64,000 nt of DNA from Campylobacter sputorum subsp. sputorum (GTDB lineage Bacteria; Campylobacterota; Campylobacteria; Campylobacterales; Campylobacteraceae): assembly GCF_008245005.1 (NCBI RefSeq), contig NZ_CP043427.1, positions 806,001 through 870,000 on the forward strand. Reading direction: 5' to 3'. Below are positions 19,939 through 29,219 of this stretch, piece after piece (positions within the stretch are counted from its first letter, which is position 1; each line of letters begins with the position of its first letter). The position numbers were made by a program, and so were the translations under genes. The notes beneath the pieces were generated by a model. The model did not search any database. It worked only from the letters and a program-made list of their open reading frames with translations, and was not told the origin of the DNA.

Positions 19939-20536
19939 TTTTGATTCTCTCTAAATCATTTTGCAATAAAGGAACTGTTACATAGCCTAGGTAGAAATTT
20001 TTCATTTCTTTGCTGTTTTTATGCAAATTATCGCTTAACTTTTGATATTTTCCATCTTTTAAGACAACTTTAAATGGAATTTGCAGTGCATCTTTATAAT
20101 CAATATCTTTTAAAATTTGATCTATTATATCCGCATTTCTATCTGAGTTAGTTATGAAGTAGTATGCATTGTATTTTTTAGAAAAATTTTCAATTATCTC
20201 TTTGTCTGTGATATTTTCAAAATGAATTAGACCTATCATCATCATATCATTGCTATTTTTTAGTTGATAATCCATAAGATTTGAAGCTTCTGCACGACAC
20301 GGCTCACAAAATGTCCCAAATATATCAAACATTATTATTTTGTTGCTATCTTTTAGTTTAAACCCATTTTGCGTTCTAACTATAGTTATATTCGAATCAA
20401 AAACACTATTTAGCGTTATTTCTTCGCCAACTTTTATCTGTTTTGGTGCATTTGCTTGAGCATTATTTGTTGATTCTTGGTTTTGACAACCTATAAAAAA
20501 TATAACCAAAGTTATTGCTAAAATAAGTTTTTTCAT
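19925..20536 (-). CDS. Thioredoxin-like lipoprotein
   Basis: A 203-aa protein with a lipoprotein signal (F-F-I-G-C, Cys17) and a TlpA-type thioredoxin domain. The active-site motif is G-T-F-C-E-P-C-R at about residues 82-89, within F-D-I-F-G-T-F-C. A cis-proline candidate lies in L-Q-I-P-F-K. It is probably a membrane-anchored periplasmic disulfide reductase or a partner in cytochrome or protein maturation. A thioredoxin-like gene also sits beside clpS in C. jejuni. It is the first gene of the clpS-clpA-aat transcript. Confidence 0.85.
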   Translation of the reverse strand: MKKLILAITLVIFFIGCQNQESTNNAQANAPKQIKVGEEITLNSVFDSNITIVRTQNGFKLKDSNKIIMFDIFGTFCEPCRAEASNLMDYQLKNSNDMMMIGLIHFENITDKEIIENFSKKYNAYYFITNSDRNADIIDQILKDIDYKDALQIPFKVVLKDGKYQKLSDNLHKNSKEMKNFYLGYVTVPLLQNDLERIKNASN

Positions 20537-20638
20537 ATAACTCTCCTTAAAATATACACATATTATACATTTGCAATGTAAATTTTTGATAAAAATATTA
20601 AAATAAATGAGCTAATTCAAAAGCACTATTTTTTAAAT

Positions 20639-21094
20639 TTATATAAAATTTTTCATAGCTGCTCTTGCCTCCCTGTCTGCTTCTTTTTTCTTTAAAGTTT
20701 CTCTTTTGTCGTGTAAATTTTTACCTTTTGCAAGAGCAATGCTAGCTTTAACTATATTTTTTGAGTTTAGATAAAGCGATAAAACAACAATTGTGTAGCC
20801 ACTTGTGCTAACTTGACCCAAGAGTTTATCTATCTGTTTTTTGTGCATTAAAAGTTTTCTTGGTGCTCTTTCGTTTGGTTTGAAATGAGTATTTGTGGTT
20901 TGTAAATGACTTATGTGTGCATTTAATAAAAAAAGTTCGCCTTTTATAATGCGGACAAAACTATCTTTTAAATTTACTTTACCAGCCCTTAAAGCCTTAA
21001 CTTCACTACCTTTTAGAACAATCCCAGCTTCGTAAGTTTCAATGATGCTAAAATCATGAAATGCTTTTTTATTTTTTGCTAAATCTTTTTGCAT
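20639..21094 (-). CDS. smpB: SsrA-binding protein SmpB
   Basis: SmpB binds tmRNA and brings it to stalled ribosomes. The 151-aa protein shows [25 protein letters not shown] as its start, then the H[16 protein letters not shown] segment, A-L-A-K-G-K and a basic tail [10 protein letters not shown]. It follows ispE by one base in the leftward run uvrD-truB-csrA-ispE-smpB. Confidence 0.95.
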   Translation of the reverse strand: MQKDLAKNKKAFHDFSIIETYEAGIVLKGSEVKALRAGKVNLKDSFVRIIKGELFLLNAHISHLQTTNTHFKPNERAPRKLLMHKKQIDKLLGQVSTSGYTIVVLSLYLNSKNIVKASIALAKGKNLHDKRETLKKKEADREARAAMKNFI

Positions 21095-21095
21095 A

Positions 21096-21842
21096 TTAAC
21101 TCACTAAAAAGTAGCTACTGCCGCTACCACTTAAAAATTCATTTTCTTTTAAACTTAAAGAATAAAGTTTTTTACAAGGCTCTAAAAGATCATTTAATTG
21201 TGTATTTTTATAAATTTGTAAAATTTTTTTTGAGCTTAAATTTTCTAAATTTTTAGCTAAATTTATATCAAATTTACCGCTAAAATCGCTTCTAAATTTC
21301 TCATAAACATCTTTTGTTGAGCAAAATAAATTTGGTGTAAAAACTTCTAAATTTGGAATCTCATCTATAAATTCTTTTATGTTTTCTCCAATCCCGCTAA
21401 CATTAGCACTTTTAAATCCGCTTATGAAAAATGCAACATCAGCACCTATTTGTGAGCCTATTTGCATAAGCGATTCATCACAAATTCCTAGATTAATTTC
21501 CTTATTTGCAAGTCTTAAAAAAGTAGCGGCATTTGAGCTTCCTCCGCCAAGTCCGCTACCCATTGGTATATTTTTAATCAGTTTGACTTTATGAAATTTA
21601 AAAAACTCATCAAGTTTATTTTTATATCCACACAAGCATAGTTTTTCATAGGTTTTTTTAATGATATTATCTTGTATATTTATATTTGCGTCTATTTCAA
21701 ATTTATCATTCTCGCTAGTTTTTACAAACTCAATTTCATCAAAAAGATTTTCAAATAATATAAATCTAGAGGAAATTTCGTGGTAATTACCCCTAAAACC
21801 TGTAATTTTTAAAAATACATTAAGCTTTGCGTATGATCTCAT
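21096..21842 (-). CDS. ispE: 4-diphosphocytidyl-2-C-methyl-D-erythritol kinase
   Basis: IspE is the ATP-dependent GHMP kinase of the non-mevalonate isoprenoid pathway. The 248-aa protein has S-Y-A-K-L-N-V-F-L at the start, the phosphate-binding loop [15 protein letters not shown] near residue 93, and a C-terminal L-S-G-S-G-S-S-Y-F motif. It is slightly shorter than many homologues. It overlaps csrA by four bases. Confidence 0.94.
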   Translation of the reverse strand: MRSYAKLNVFLKITGFRGNYHEISSRFILFENLFDEIEFVKTSENDKFEIDANINIQDNIIKKTYEKLCLCGYKNKLDEFFKFHKVKLIKNIPMGSGLGGGSSNAATFLRLANKEINLGICDESLMQIGSQIGADVAFFISGFKSANVSGIGENIKEFIDEIPNLEVFTPNLFCSTKDVYEKFRSDFSGKFDINLAKNLENLSSKKILQIYKNTQLNDLLEPCKKLYSLSLKENEFLSGSGSSYFLVS

Positions 21843-22066
21843 TTTTTTAGTTTTTCGCTAAGTTTGCTTAAATTTTCGTGGCTTTGCTTGCTTGCTTGAA
21901 TGTTTTCTCGTGTTACATCGTTTGCTAATTCGCCTCTTAAAATCATCATATCTTTTGGTGCGTCTATGCCAACTTTAACACCGCCTTTAGCGATTGAAAC
22001 TATTTTGATAGTTACATCGTTTCCTAATTTTATAATCTCGTCTTCTTTTCTTGAAAGTATTAACAT
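21839..22066 (-). CDS. csrA: Carbon storage regulator CsrA
   Basis: CsrA is a small homodimeric RNA-binding repressor; in campylobacters it binds flagellin mRNA and is antagonised by FliW. The 75-aa protein begins M-L-I-L-S-R-K and has the conserved G-V-K-V-G-I-D-A-P and L-R-G-E-L segments (the usual R-E is preserved). It overlaps truB by seven bases and ispE by four. Confidence 0.96.
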   Translation of the reverse strand: MLILSRKEDEIIKLGNDVTIKIVSIAKGGVKVGIDAPKDMMILRGELANDVTRENIQASKQSHENLSKLSEKLKK

Positions 22067-22881
22067 TTTTCTACCTTATTTAAACAATATTTTACATCTT
22101 GATTTTTTATCTCTATAATACTAAAAAAATCATCAAAATCTATTAAATATTTGCCATTTTCTTTTTTAAAAAAATTTTCGATATTTAGTTTTTTGCCTAA
22201 ACTTATATCTAAAACATCTCCATTATACACATTTTTTTCTAAATTTAAAAAATGAATCGGGTTTAGCATTTTTTCATTTTGATATACGAATTTACCCTCA
22301 CTAACTCTTTTTAATGCACTAAGCGTTGCTTGAATGCCTAGTTTTTGTGCAAACAGCTGTGCATAAGATCTTATATAAGAGCCTTCATCAACTGCTATTT
22401 TAAATGTTAAAAATGGATGAGAATATGATAAAATTTCACACTCATAAATATGCATTGTGCTTTGTTTGATATCAAACTCAATCCCATTTCTAGCCAAATC
22501 ATAAGCTCTTTTCCCATTAATCTTTTTTGCACTATATTTTGGCGGCGTGTATACTATATCGCCAAGAAGTGAGTTTTTAATTATATTAAATACACTTTGA
22601 TGAAAAGGAAGTGTGTCCTTAACGCTTGTGATATTTTCATCATCTAAACTTTCACAATACGCACCAAGCCACATTGTAGCAATGTATGTTTTTGGCGTTT
22701 TGTCTAAATAGTTAAAAAGTTTAGTGTATTGCCCGAATGCAACAATAAGACATCCACTTGCAAAAGGATCAAGTGTGCCAGAAAATCCAGCTTTTTTAAC
22801 GCCATATTTTCTTTTGATTTTTCTTAAAAAGAAATTTGAACTAATACCTCTTGGCTTATTTGCAACAAAAAGTGCATTCAT
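22060..22881 (-). CDS. truB: tRNA pseudouridine-55 synthase
   Basis: TruB makes pseudouridine 55 in the T-loop of most tRNAs. The 273-aa protein has the N-terminal N-K-P-R-G-I-S-S, the catalytic block G-F-S-G-T-L-D-P-F-A-S-G containing the essential aspartate, Y-I-A-T-M-W-L-G, P-P-K-Y-S-A-K-K-I-N-G-K-R-A-Y and D-E-G-S-Y-I-R-S. Its start overlaps the uvrD-like gene by four bases. Confidence 0.95.
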   Translation of the reverse strand: MNALFVANKPRGISSNFFLRKIKRKYGVKKAGFSGTLDPFASGCLIVAFGQYTKLFNYLDKTPKTYIATMWLGAYCESLDDENITSVKDTLPFHQSVFNIIKNSLLGDIVYTPPKYSAKKINGKRAYDLARNGIEFDIKQSTMHIYECEILSYSHPFLTFKIAVDEGSYIRSYAQLFAQKLGIQATLSALKRVSEGKFVYQNEKMLNPIHFLNLEKNVYNGDVLDISLGKKLNIENFFKKENGKYLIDFDDFFSIIEIKNQDVKYCLNKVEKC

Positions 22882-24938
22882 ACTGCTTTTTCCACGAAAT
22901 TTGACATTATCTCGCGAGTTATGCCGCCAAAGTTTATTTTGAGCTTAAAATCTTGATTTACTTTGGTTATTTCTACAATTCTTCCTATGCCAAAAATTTT
23001 ATGTTTAATCAAATCACCTTTTTTAAATTCTTTTTGTTGTTCTATTTGTAAAGAGCCCTCGCAAAGACCAGCTTCACTTAAAAATCTACTTTTTTTAAGT
23101 CTTTCTCTTTTTCCTTTGTAAAATCTAGATTCTGCATGGCTTAAAGTAAGATGTTCTTTTGCTCTAGTTATCGCAACATAAGCAAGTCTTCGCTCTTCTT
23201 CTATATCGCTTCCATCGCCAATTAACGGGAAAAATCCCTCTTCAAGTCCTATTACAAAAAGATATTTAAATTCTAAACCTTTGCTAGCGTGAATACTCAT
23301 TATAGAAATACTTTCTTCATTTATGCTATCTTGATCGCTTTGAAGAGAAATTTCATTTAAAAACTCTTCTAATTCAAACTCATCATCATTCATTGCTTGA
23401 TCTCTAAGTAGTGCATAAAACTCATCGATATTTGCAACTCTTTCTGCTCCATCTGGCATATCTTCATAAAATTTTTTTATGCCAAATTTAGTTTCTAGCA
23501 TATTAATAAGATCATAAATTCCATCAAAATGCGATAATTCTTCTAAATTTGAAGATAATTCTAAAAGCGTGTTTAAGTTTTTTTTGCCAACATCATCACT
23601 TTTTATATTGTTTATAGCTTGATATATAGATGTTTTATTATCAAATGCAACTTTTTGTATCTTGCCTATAGTTACTTTTCCAAGACCTCTTTTTGGGCGA
23701 TTTATAATACGCTCTAAAGAAAAATCATCATTTTGATTTATTGCAAGTCTTAAATAGCTTATGATATCTTTTATCTCTGTTCTTTCATAAAATTTAACTC
23801 CACCAACCATTTTATAATGGATATTTTCTCTATTTAATCCTTCTTCTAATGAGCGAGAAAGAGCGTTTATCCTATATAATATCGCTATATCTTTTGCCTC
23901 TACACCAGAGTTTAGAAGCTCTTTTATCTTAGTTGCAATTTTGCTTGATTCTACACTTTCATCATCGCAATTAAATATAGTTATATCATTGCCCTCTTGT
24001 TTTGTGCTGATTAATTTTTTGCCAAGGCGGTTTCTATTATGCTCAATCAGTTCATTTGCAGCTTTTAGTATAGATGCAGTTGAGCGATAATTTTGTTCTA
24101 ATTTTACGATTTTTACATTATCAAATTGGTCTTTGAAATTTAAAATATTTTCTATTTTTGTTCCACGCCATCCATAAATACTCTGATCATCATCGCCAAC
24201 CACGCATATATTATTGTGGGTTTTGCAGAGCTTTTGTAATAATTTTAATTGTAAATCATTTGTATCTTGATATTCATCAACCATGATATATTGGTATCTT
24301 TGTGAGATTTCATTTGCTAGTTTGTCATCACTATCTAAAATTTTATAAGTAAGCATTAAAAGGTCATCAAAATCTACTAAATTGTTGTCTTTTAGATAAT
24401 TTTCATATCTTTCATAAATACTAGCAACTTTAGCATAAAAATCATTTTCTTTTCCGTTTAAAAGCGTAGATGTATTTTTTTTAACATCATTAACACTTAA
24501 AAGAGTATTTTTGTATTTTGAAATTTCGCTTCCTAAAATAGGCGTAGGAATGTCGCTTTCAAAACTTTTTAAGATTCTTTTTTTATCATTTGTATCTATT
24601 ATGACAAAGTTGTTTTTTCTATCAAGTCTTGATATGTGAAATTTTAAAAATAACAATCCAAATTTATGAAATGTGCAAAGTAGCGGCGGAGACGATATAG
24701 TGCTTTTTTCTAGCATATTTAAAGCTCTATTTTTCATCTCATTTGCCGCTTTATTTGTAAATGTTAATGTTAGTGTATTTGATGGGGCTATGCCAACTAC
24801 AGATATAAGATAAGCTAGTCTTGAAGTTATGGTTTTTGTTTTGCCGCTACCAGCTCCAGCTAAAATAAGCATAGGACCATCTATGTGTTTAACTGCTTTT
24901 TGTTGCTCTTCATTTAGGTTTTGAAAAATTTTATCCAT
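22878..24938 (-). CDS. UvrD/PcrA/Rep-family DNA helicase
   Basis: This superfamily 1A 3'-5' helicase has 686 aa. Visible motifs are L-N-E-E-Q-Q-K-A-V (Q motif), Walker A L-A-G-A-G-S-G-K-T, T-F-T-N-K-A-A-N-E-M, Walker B V-D-E-Y-Q-D-T-N, G-D-D-D-Q-S-I-Y-G-W-R-G, Y-R-S and V-A-I-T-R-A-K near residue 590. A C-terminal extension carries a small beta domain (G-D-L-I-K-H-K-I-F-G-I-G), as in PcrA/UvrD. Probable roles are nucleotide-excision repair, mismatch-like repair and clearing RecA filaments. It heads the truB-csrA-ispE-smpB run. Confidence 0.92.
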   Translation of the reverse strand: MDKIFQNLNEEQQKAVKHIDGPMLILAGAGSGKTKTITSRLAYLISVVGIAPSNTLTLTFTNKAANEMKNRALNMLEKSTISSPPLLCTFHKFGLLFLKFHISRLDRKNNFVIIDTNDKKRILKSFESDIPTPILGSEISKYKNTLLSVNDVKKNTSTLLNGKENDFYAKVASIYERYENYLKDNNLVDFDDLLMLTYKILDSDDKLANEISQRYQYIMVDEYQDTNDLQLKLLQKLCKTHNNICVVGDDDQSIYGWRGTKIENILNFKDQFDNVKIVKLEQNYRSTASILKAANELIEHNRNRLGKKLISTKQEGNDITIFNCDDESVESSKIATKIKELLNSGVEAKDIAILYRINALSRSLEEGLNRENIHYKMVGGVKFYERTEIKDIISYLRLAINQNDDFSLERIINRPKRGLGKVTIGKIQKVAFDNKTSIYQAINNIKSDDVGKKNLNTLLELSSNLEELSHFDGIYDLINMLETKFGIKKFYEDMPDGAERVANIDEFYALLRDQAMNDDEFELEEFLNEISLQSDQDSINEESISIMSIHASKGLEFKYLFVIGLEEGFFPLIGDGSDIEEERRLAYVAITRAKEHLTLSHAESRFYKGKRERLKKSRFLSEAGLCEGSLQIEQQKEFKKGDLIKHKIFGIGRIVEITKVNQDFKLKINFGGITREIMSNFVEKAV

Positions 24939-24958
24939 GATAATCTTTATTTATAAAT

Positions 24959-25405
24959 TTATTTTTTCTTAAATAGTTCTCTATTTTGTGGATTTGATAA
25001 AAACATAGCCATTGATTCTTTGGTTTTGCTCTCAGTAGAATTTTCTTTATGTATAGAAAAATTTACTAAAATAGGGCTGTTTTCTACCAAAATTTGAACT
25101 ATTGCACCAAGTGGAATTTTTACAAAAGATGCAAAATTATCAGCCCCAAAACCAGCTTCAAAAGTTATATAATTTTGTGTTAGTTTTGTGCTTTCGTAAG
25201 TATATCCATCTAGCGTAAAAAGAACAACTGGCATTGGCATATTTGCCATTATCTCGTTTGGAAGTGGTGGATCAAATTTAACATAAGGCATATTCGCAAG
25301 TATAGAAAATCTTATGTCATTTTGTAGTAACAACTCTATGCACTCATAAACATGCATTTTCATTAAAATTCTAAAACCATCATTATCTAGTAGTTCGTCT
25401 AACAT
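24959..25405 (-). CDS. SspB-like protein, possibly a protease adaptor
   Basis: A 148-aa protein whose middle resembles stringent starvation protein B: V-V-L-F-T-L-D-G-Y, then a beta-rich I-T-F-E-A-G-F-G-A, then F-V-K-I-P-L-G-A-I-V-Q-I-L. This follows the SspB pattern of F-x-A-R-F-G-G and V-P-x-x-A-V-x-A-I-Y. SspB delivers ssrA-tagged proteins to ClpXP; here smpB and clp genes are close by. The C-terminal region is charged and flexible, ending F-K-K-K, similar in type to the SspB tail that docks on ClpX. The similarity is by eye only. It overlaps pepF by seven bases. Confidence 0.5.
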   Translation of the reverse strand: MLDELLDNDGFRILMKMHVYECIELLLQNDIRFSILANMPYVKFDPPLPNEIMANMPMPVVLFTLDGYTYESTKLTQNYITFEAGFGADNFASFVKIPLGAIVQILVENSPILVNFSIHKENSTESKTKESMAMFLSNPQNRELFKKK

Positions 25406-27114
25406 TTTATACCTTTGAATTCATTTACAAGTTTTTTTATCTCATTTATACCTATTTGCCAAAAATTTTCATTGTTAATATCAAGATTAAATTTACCTAT
25501 AAGCTCTCTTGGTTCCATACTTCCACCGCTGCTTAAAAATTCAGTATATAACTCTATGAAATTTTTACATTTACCACTTTTATACAAACCAAACAGTGCA
25601 AGAACTAAAAGCTGTGCATAAGCATAAGAATAGCAGTAAAATGGCGTATGGATAAAATGTGGTATATAACTCCACCAAAGGCTATAATATTCATTTAGTT
25701 TTAAACTATTTCCAAACATTTTTTTTGATTCTTTTAGCCAAATTTGGTTAATCTCGTCTGTGCTTAATTCATCTTTTTTTGCATGAATTTCTCTTTCAAA
25801 TGTAGTAAAATTTATCTGCCTATAAAGTGTTGCAAATATATCTTCTAGTTTTGAAGCATATAAAGATAACTTTTCTTCGCCTTTTAAATCTTTTTTTATG
25901 TAATCAAATACAATCATTTCGCAAAAAACAGAAGCAGTTTCGGCCGTGGTAAGTGGTGTTTGTGAGTTTAAAAATCCTACACTATAAGCAAGTTTTTGAT
26001 GAATCAAATGCCCAAGTTCGTGAGCCATTGTAAAAAGATCTCTTAATTTGTTTGTGTGATTTAAAAGAACATATGGATGAGCATCAGTTGTAACAGAGTG
26101 TGAAAATGCTCCACTTATCTTGGTTTTACTTGGCATTACATCTACAAAGCCATTTTCTAGTGCGTGTTTTGCGATGCTAGCAAATTTTGGATTAAAGTTT
26201 TCAAAAGCTTTTAAGACTATACTTTTTGATTTTTCATAATCATATTTGCCATTATCTTGCAGCGGTGCGTATCTATCATAATCATAAAGTGTTTTGTATC
26301 CTAAAATTTCTCGTTTTTTCTTATAAAAATCATGCACTAAATTAAAGCTGTTTTGTGCTGAATTTATGAGATTATCAACACTTATTTTACTTATTTGATT
26401 ATACTCATGCATCATCTCTTCTGGATATTTATAGTTTCTTAGTTCGCATTCTAATGCGCTATTTTTTCTTATCATATTATATATGTAAGTAAGAAGTTTC
26501 GAGTTTTCTTTTAGTTTTTTGCTAAGTGTAAGAGAGGCTTTTTTTCTAATATTTCTATCATTATCACTAAGTTTGCTTAAAATTTCTTCTTCTTTTAAAT
26601 TTTCACCATTAAATTTGAAATTTAAGCTTGTAAAAGTTTCATCAAAAAGCCTTGAAAATGCGTTTACACCGATATTTTTTGTTCTAAGCATTATCCTTTC
26701 TTCTTTTTTGCTTAACTGATGAGCTTTTTGTTTTAATAAATTTGATAAATAGTAGCTATATTTTGTGCAAAATTTAATAAATTCAGATTGTTTTTTTTCA
26801 TCCAGTTCATTAAATTCTATCTCAAAAAAGAGTAAATTTTCTTGTAATTTTGAGCATATATCTTCATATTTTGCATAAAATGAACTTTCATTGTTGTCTT
26901 TTGCAAAACATAAAAATGTATAGCTTTCTATCTTTGTGATTTTTTCAAGTATATTTTCGTATGTAATTATAGCTTTTAAAAACTCATTTTCTTTTAAATT
27001 TGATAGGTTATTTTCAAAATTTGATTTAAAATCTTTGCACTCTTTTTCTAAATTTTTACTAAAACTTTCCAAGTCTTTTTTGTTTTTAAATATATATTCT
27101 AATTTCCAAACCAT
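25399..27114 (-). CDS. pepF: Oligoendopeptidase F (M3 family)
   Basis: A cytoplasmic zinc peptidase of 571 aa that cleaves short peptides. The active-site motif F-T-M-A-H-E-L-G-H-L-I-H (HExxH) is in the second half, followed by T-A-E-T-A-S-V-F-C-E-M with the third zinc ligand, and H-T-P-F-Y-C-Y-S-Y-A-Y-A near the C-terminus. It lies upstream of the SspB-like gene, overlapping it by seven bases, which matches the Cj1099-Cj1100 arrangement as I remember it. Confidence 0.93.
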   Translation of the reverse strand: MVWKLEYIFKNKKDLESFSKNLEKECKDFKSNFENNLSNLKENEFLKAIITYENILEKITKIESYTFLCFAKDNNESSFYAKYEDICSKLQENLLFFEIEFNELDEKKQSEFIKFCTKYSYYLSNLLKQKAHQLSKKEERIMLRTKNIGVNAFSRLFDETFTSLNFKFNGENLKEEEILSKLSDNDRNIRKKASLTLSKKLKENSKLLTYIYNMIRKNSALECELRNYKYPEEMMHEYNQISKISVDNLINSAQNSFNLVHDFYKKKREILGYKTLYDYDRYAPLQDNGKYDYEKSKSIVLKAFENFNPKFASIAKHALENGFVDVMPSKTKISGAFSHSVTTDAHPYVLLNHTNKLRDLFTMAHELGHLIHQKLAYSVGFLNSQTPLTTAETASVFCEMIVFDYIKKDLKGEEKLSLYASKLEDIFATLYRQINFTTFEREIHAKKDELSTDEINQIWLKESKKMFGNSLKLNEYYSLWWSYIPHFIHTPFYCYSYAYAQLLVLALFGLYKSGKCKNFIELYTEFLSSGGSMEPRELIGKFNLDINNENFWQIGINEIKKLVNEFKGIKC

Positions 27115-27230
27115 AAATCCCTAACTTTGAGTAATTTTAAAATAGTATATATTTTACCAAAAAAATGCAAAAAATCATAATTTAAATTAAATTTATAAAA
27201 TGTTAATTTGTTATAAAATAGGAGTTTGAA

Positions 27231-27784
27231 ATAAAAATAACAAATTTAAACAACTTTCAAAACAACATCAGTTTTTATAAATTTTTTAACAAAGATAAAG
27301 CACTTATAAAACAAGGCATAAAAGATACTATAGAATTTTCTTCTAGAGCAAAAGAGATGTTAGAAGTTTCAAACTCAAAAACATAAAAACTGGGTTAAAT
27401 TCTACTATACATTTTGAAGATTTTGCAGCGGTTTTAAGAGCAGTAGAAAAGGGCTATATAAAAGTAGATGACAAAGATATCAAGCTAAGCGATGAAGATA
27501 AGAAAAATTTATTGAAAATGGATAAAATTGCAGAAGAAAAAAGACTAGCTGAATTTTATAAAAGAGGGGTAGCTGTTTGTAGGCAACAAAGTGCTGCATG
27601 GGATCTGTATTTTAAGGAATTGTTAGGCATAGACATAAATGATAAAAGTTTAAATGAGATTAGAAAAGTTGCATCCAAGGGAGTTGATGGTAATGATTTT
27701 GAGTGGAAAGGTTATGAAGTTAGTTTAGATATCTCTGATGGAGTGGTAGGCGATATCTATGTAAGTGAAAAAAGGAAAAGTTAA
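27231..27784 (+). pseudogene. Disrupted gene of unknown function
   Basis: Two adjoining frames look like one broken gene. After an AGGAG site at 27219-27223, a frame beginning with ATA in place of a start codon runs K-I-T-N-L-N-N-F-Q-N-N to a stop at 27384-27386. The next frame picks up directly (K-T-G-L-N-S-T-I-H-F-E-D-F) and continues to TAA at 27784. Within this second part an ATG at 27512 could give a 90-aa fragment (K-M-D-K-I-A-E-E-K-R). A one-base shift near 27380 and a lost ATG would explain the pattern. The rebuilt protein would be about 184 aa, hydrophilic and helical. I do not recognise the family. Confidence 0.6.
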
Positions 27785-27812
27785 ATTTTAGCCATTTATG
27801 TGGCTAAAATTT
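27783..27812. terminator. Bidirectional hairpin between the broken gene and sstT
   Basis: A perfect 12-bp inverted repeat (27783-27794 and 27801-27812) with a 6-base loop and A/T-rich flanks lies between two convergent genes, so it can end both transcripts. Confidence 0.8.
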
Positions 27813-27832
27813 TAGATTTTTAAACTAAATCA

Positions 27833-29077
27833 TTAATATTTAGTTGCTGTAGCATAAGATGCAACGGCTGTAAATAAAATATCTGTTGAGCTATTTATAG
27901 CAGTTTCTAAACTATCTTGTATAACGCCTATGATAAAGCCAATTGCTATAACTTGCATAGCAATATCATCACTTATTCCAAACAATGAACATGCAAGCGG
28001 GATAAGCATAAGCGATCCTCCTGCAACACCGCTAGCACCACAAGCCCCTATAGTAGCAACAAGACATAATAAAACAGCACTTGCAAAATCAGGCTTTAGT
28101 CCAAGACTAAAAGCAGCACAAAGCGACATAATAGCAATTACAACAGAAGCTCCTCCCATATTTATATTTGCACCAAGTGGTATTGATATAGGATATAGCT
28201 CTTCATCTAAATTTAGTTTTTTTGATAAAGCTAAATTTACTGGTATATTTGCGGCTGAACTTCTCGTAAAAAACGCTGTTATCCCACTTTCTTTAAGGCA
28301 GAAAAAAACTAATGGATAAGGATTTTTTCGTGTATATAGCCAAACTATAAGAGGATTTATGATAAGAGCTAAAAATAGCATTGCAAAAACTAAAAGAAGT
28401 ATGAGTTTTCCATAGCTTAGCAAAACATCTAATCCTGTGGTATATACGCTTATACAAACAAGACCAAATATACCAAATGGTGCAAATTGTATAACAAATT
28501 TAACTATCTTTGTGATAGCATCCGCAAGATCGCCAAATAGGTGTTTTGTGCTTTGGTTTGATTTTCTAAGCATAATTCCTAAAATTATTGCCCAAGATAA
28601 AATTCCTATATAATTTGCATTGATTAATGCATTTATTGGATTATCAATCATTTTAAAAAGCAAATTTTGAAAAACAGCAATCAAACTACTAGGATTTTGT
28701 ATGTTAATATTAGCTGGTATGTTTAAATTTAGTGTTATTGGAAAAAGATAAGAAAATACAACTCCAGTTAAACCTCCAAAAAAAGTGCCTAAAAGATAAA
28801 GTTGTATCACTTTTTTTAAACCTTTTGTATTTGAAAAATTTTTAGAAAGTATTGAATTTGCCACTAATATAAAAACTAAAATAGGTGCTACGCTTTTTAA
28901 TGAAGTTATAAAAAGATCCCCTAAAAGTTTTGAAAAATTTACAAAGTTTTTTAAAAAAGTTATATCGCTATATTTTGCACTTAGAGCTAAAATTATGCCT
29001 AGAAACATTCCTATGAGAATTCTTATAACTATGTTTTTTTCTGTATAAGATTTAAAAAGTTCGTGCAATGTTGGCAT
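27833..29077 (-). CDS. sstT: Sodium:serine/threonine symporter SstT
   Basis: This inner-membrane dicarboxylate/amino acid:cation symporter family protein has 414 aa and about eight membrane helices. Recognisable segments are the N-terminal F-K-S-Y-T-E-K-N-I-V, S-V-A-P-I-L-V-F, the serine-rich F-F-T-R-S-S-A-A-N-I-P-V-N re-entrant loop, P-L-G-A-N-I-N-M-G-G and G-A-C-G-A-S-G-V-A-G-G-S. It imports serine and threonine with Na+, important carbon sources for many campylobacters. It is divergent from metK, as for Cj1097 and Cj1096 in C. jejuni. Confidence 0.92.
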   Translation of the reverse strand: MPTLHELFKSYTEKNIVIRILIGMFLGIILALSAKYSDITFLKNFVNFSKLLGDLFITSLKSVAPILVFILVANSILSKNFSNTKGLKKVIQLYLLGTFFGGLTGVVFSYLFPITLNLNIPANINIQNPSSLIAVFQNLLFKMIDNPINALINANYIGILSWAIILGIMLRKSNQSTKHLFGDLADAITKIVKFVIQFAPFGIFGLVCISVYTTGLDVLLSYGKLILLLVFAMLFLALIINPLIVWLYTRKNPYPLVFFCLKESGITAFFTRSSAANIPVNLALSKKLNLDEELYPISIPLGANINMGGASVVIAIMSLCAAFSLGLKPDFASAVLLCLVATIGACGASGVAGGSLMLIPLACSLFGISDDIAMQVIAIGFIIGVIQDSLETAINSSTDILFTAVASYATATKY

Positions 29078-29169
29078 AATATTTCCTAAAATAAAAATTA
29101 AATCATAACTTTATCAAAAATACATTTAAAAATTTATAATTTATAGATAACATTAAGCTTGTATTAAAA

Positions 29170-29175
29170 TATAAT
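29170..29175 (+). promoter_or_regulatory. Candidate -10 box for metK
   Basis: TATAAT lies 44 bases upstream of the metK start in the divergent sstT-metK spacer. AAGGA precedes the ATG. No riboswitch-like structure is evident in the short leader. Confidence 0.4.
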
Positions 29176-29219
29176 TGTTAAAATTAAGGATTTTTAAATA
29201 AATTAATAAGGACAAAATT

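Noticed and set aside
29078-29219. SAM riboswitch upstream of metK
   Set aside because: The 140-base spacer shows no recognisable riboswitch core; it is AT-rich with a simple -10 box.
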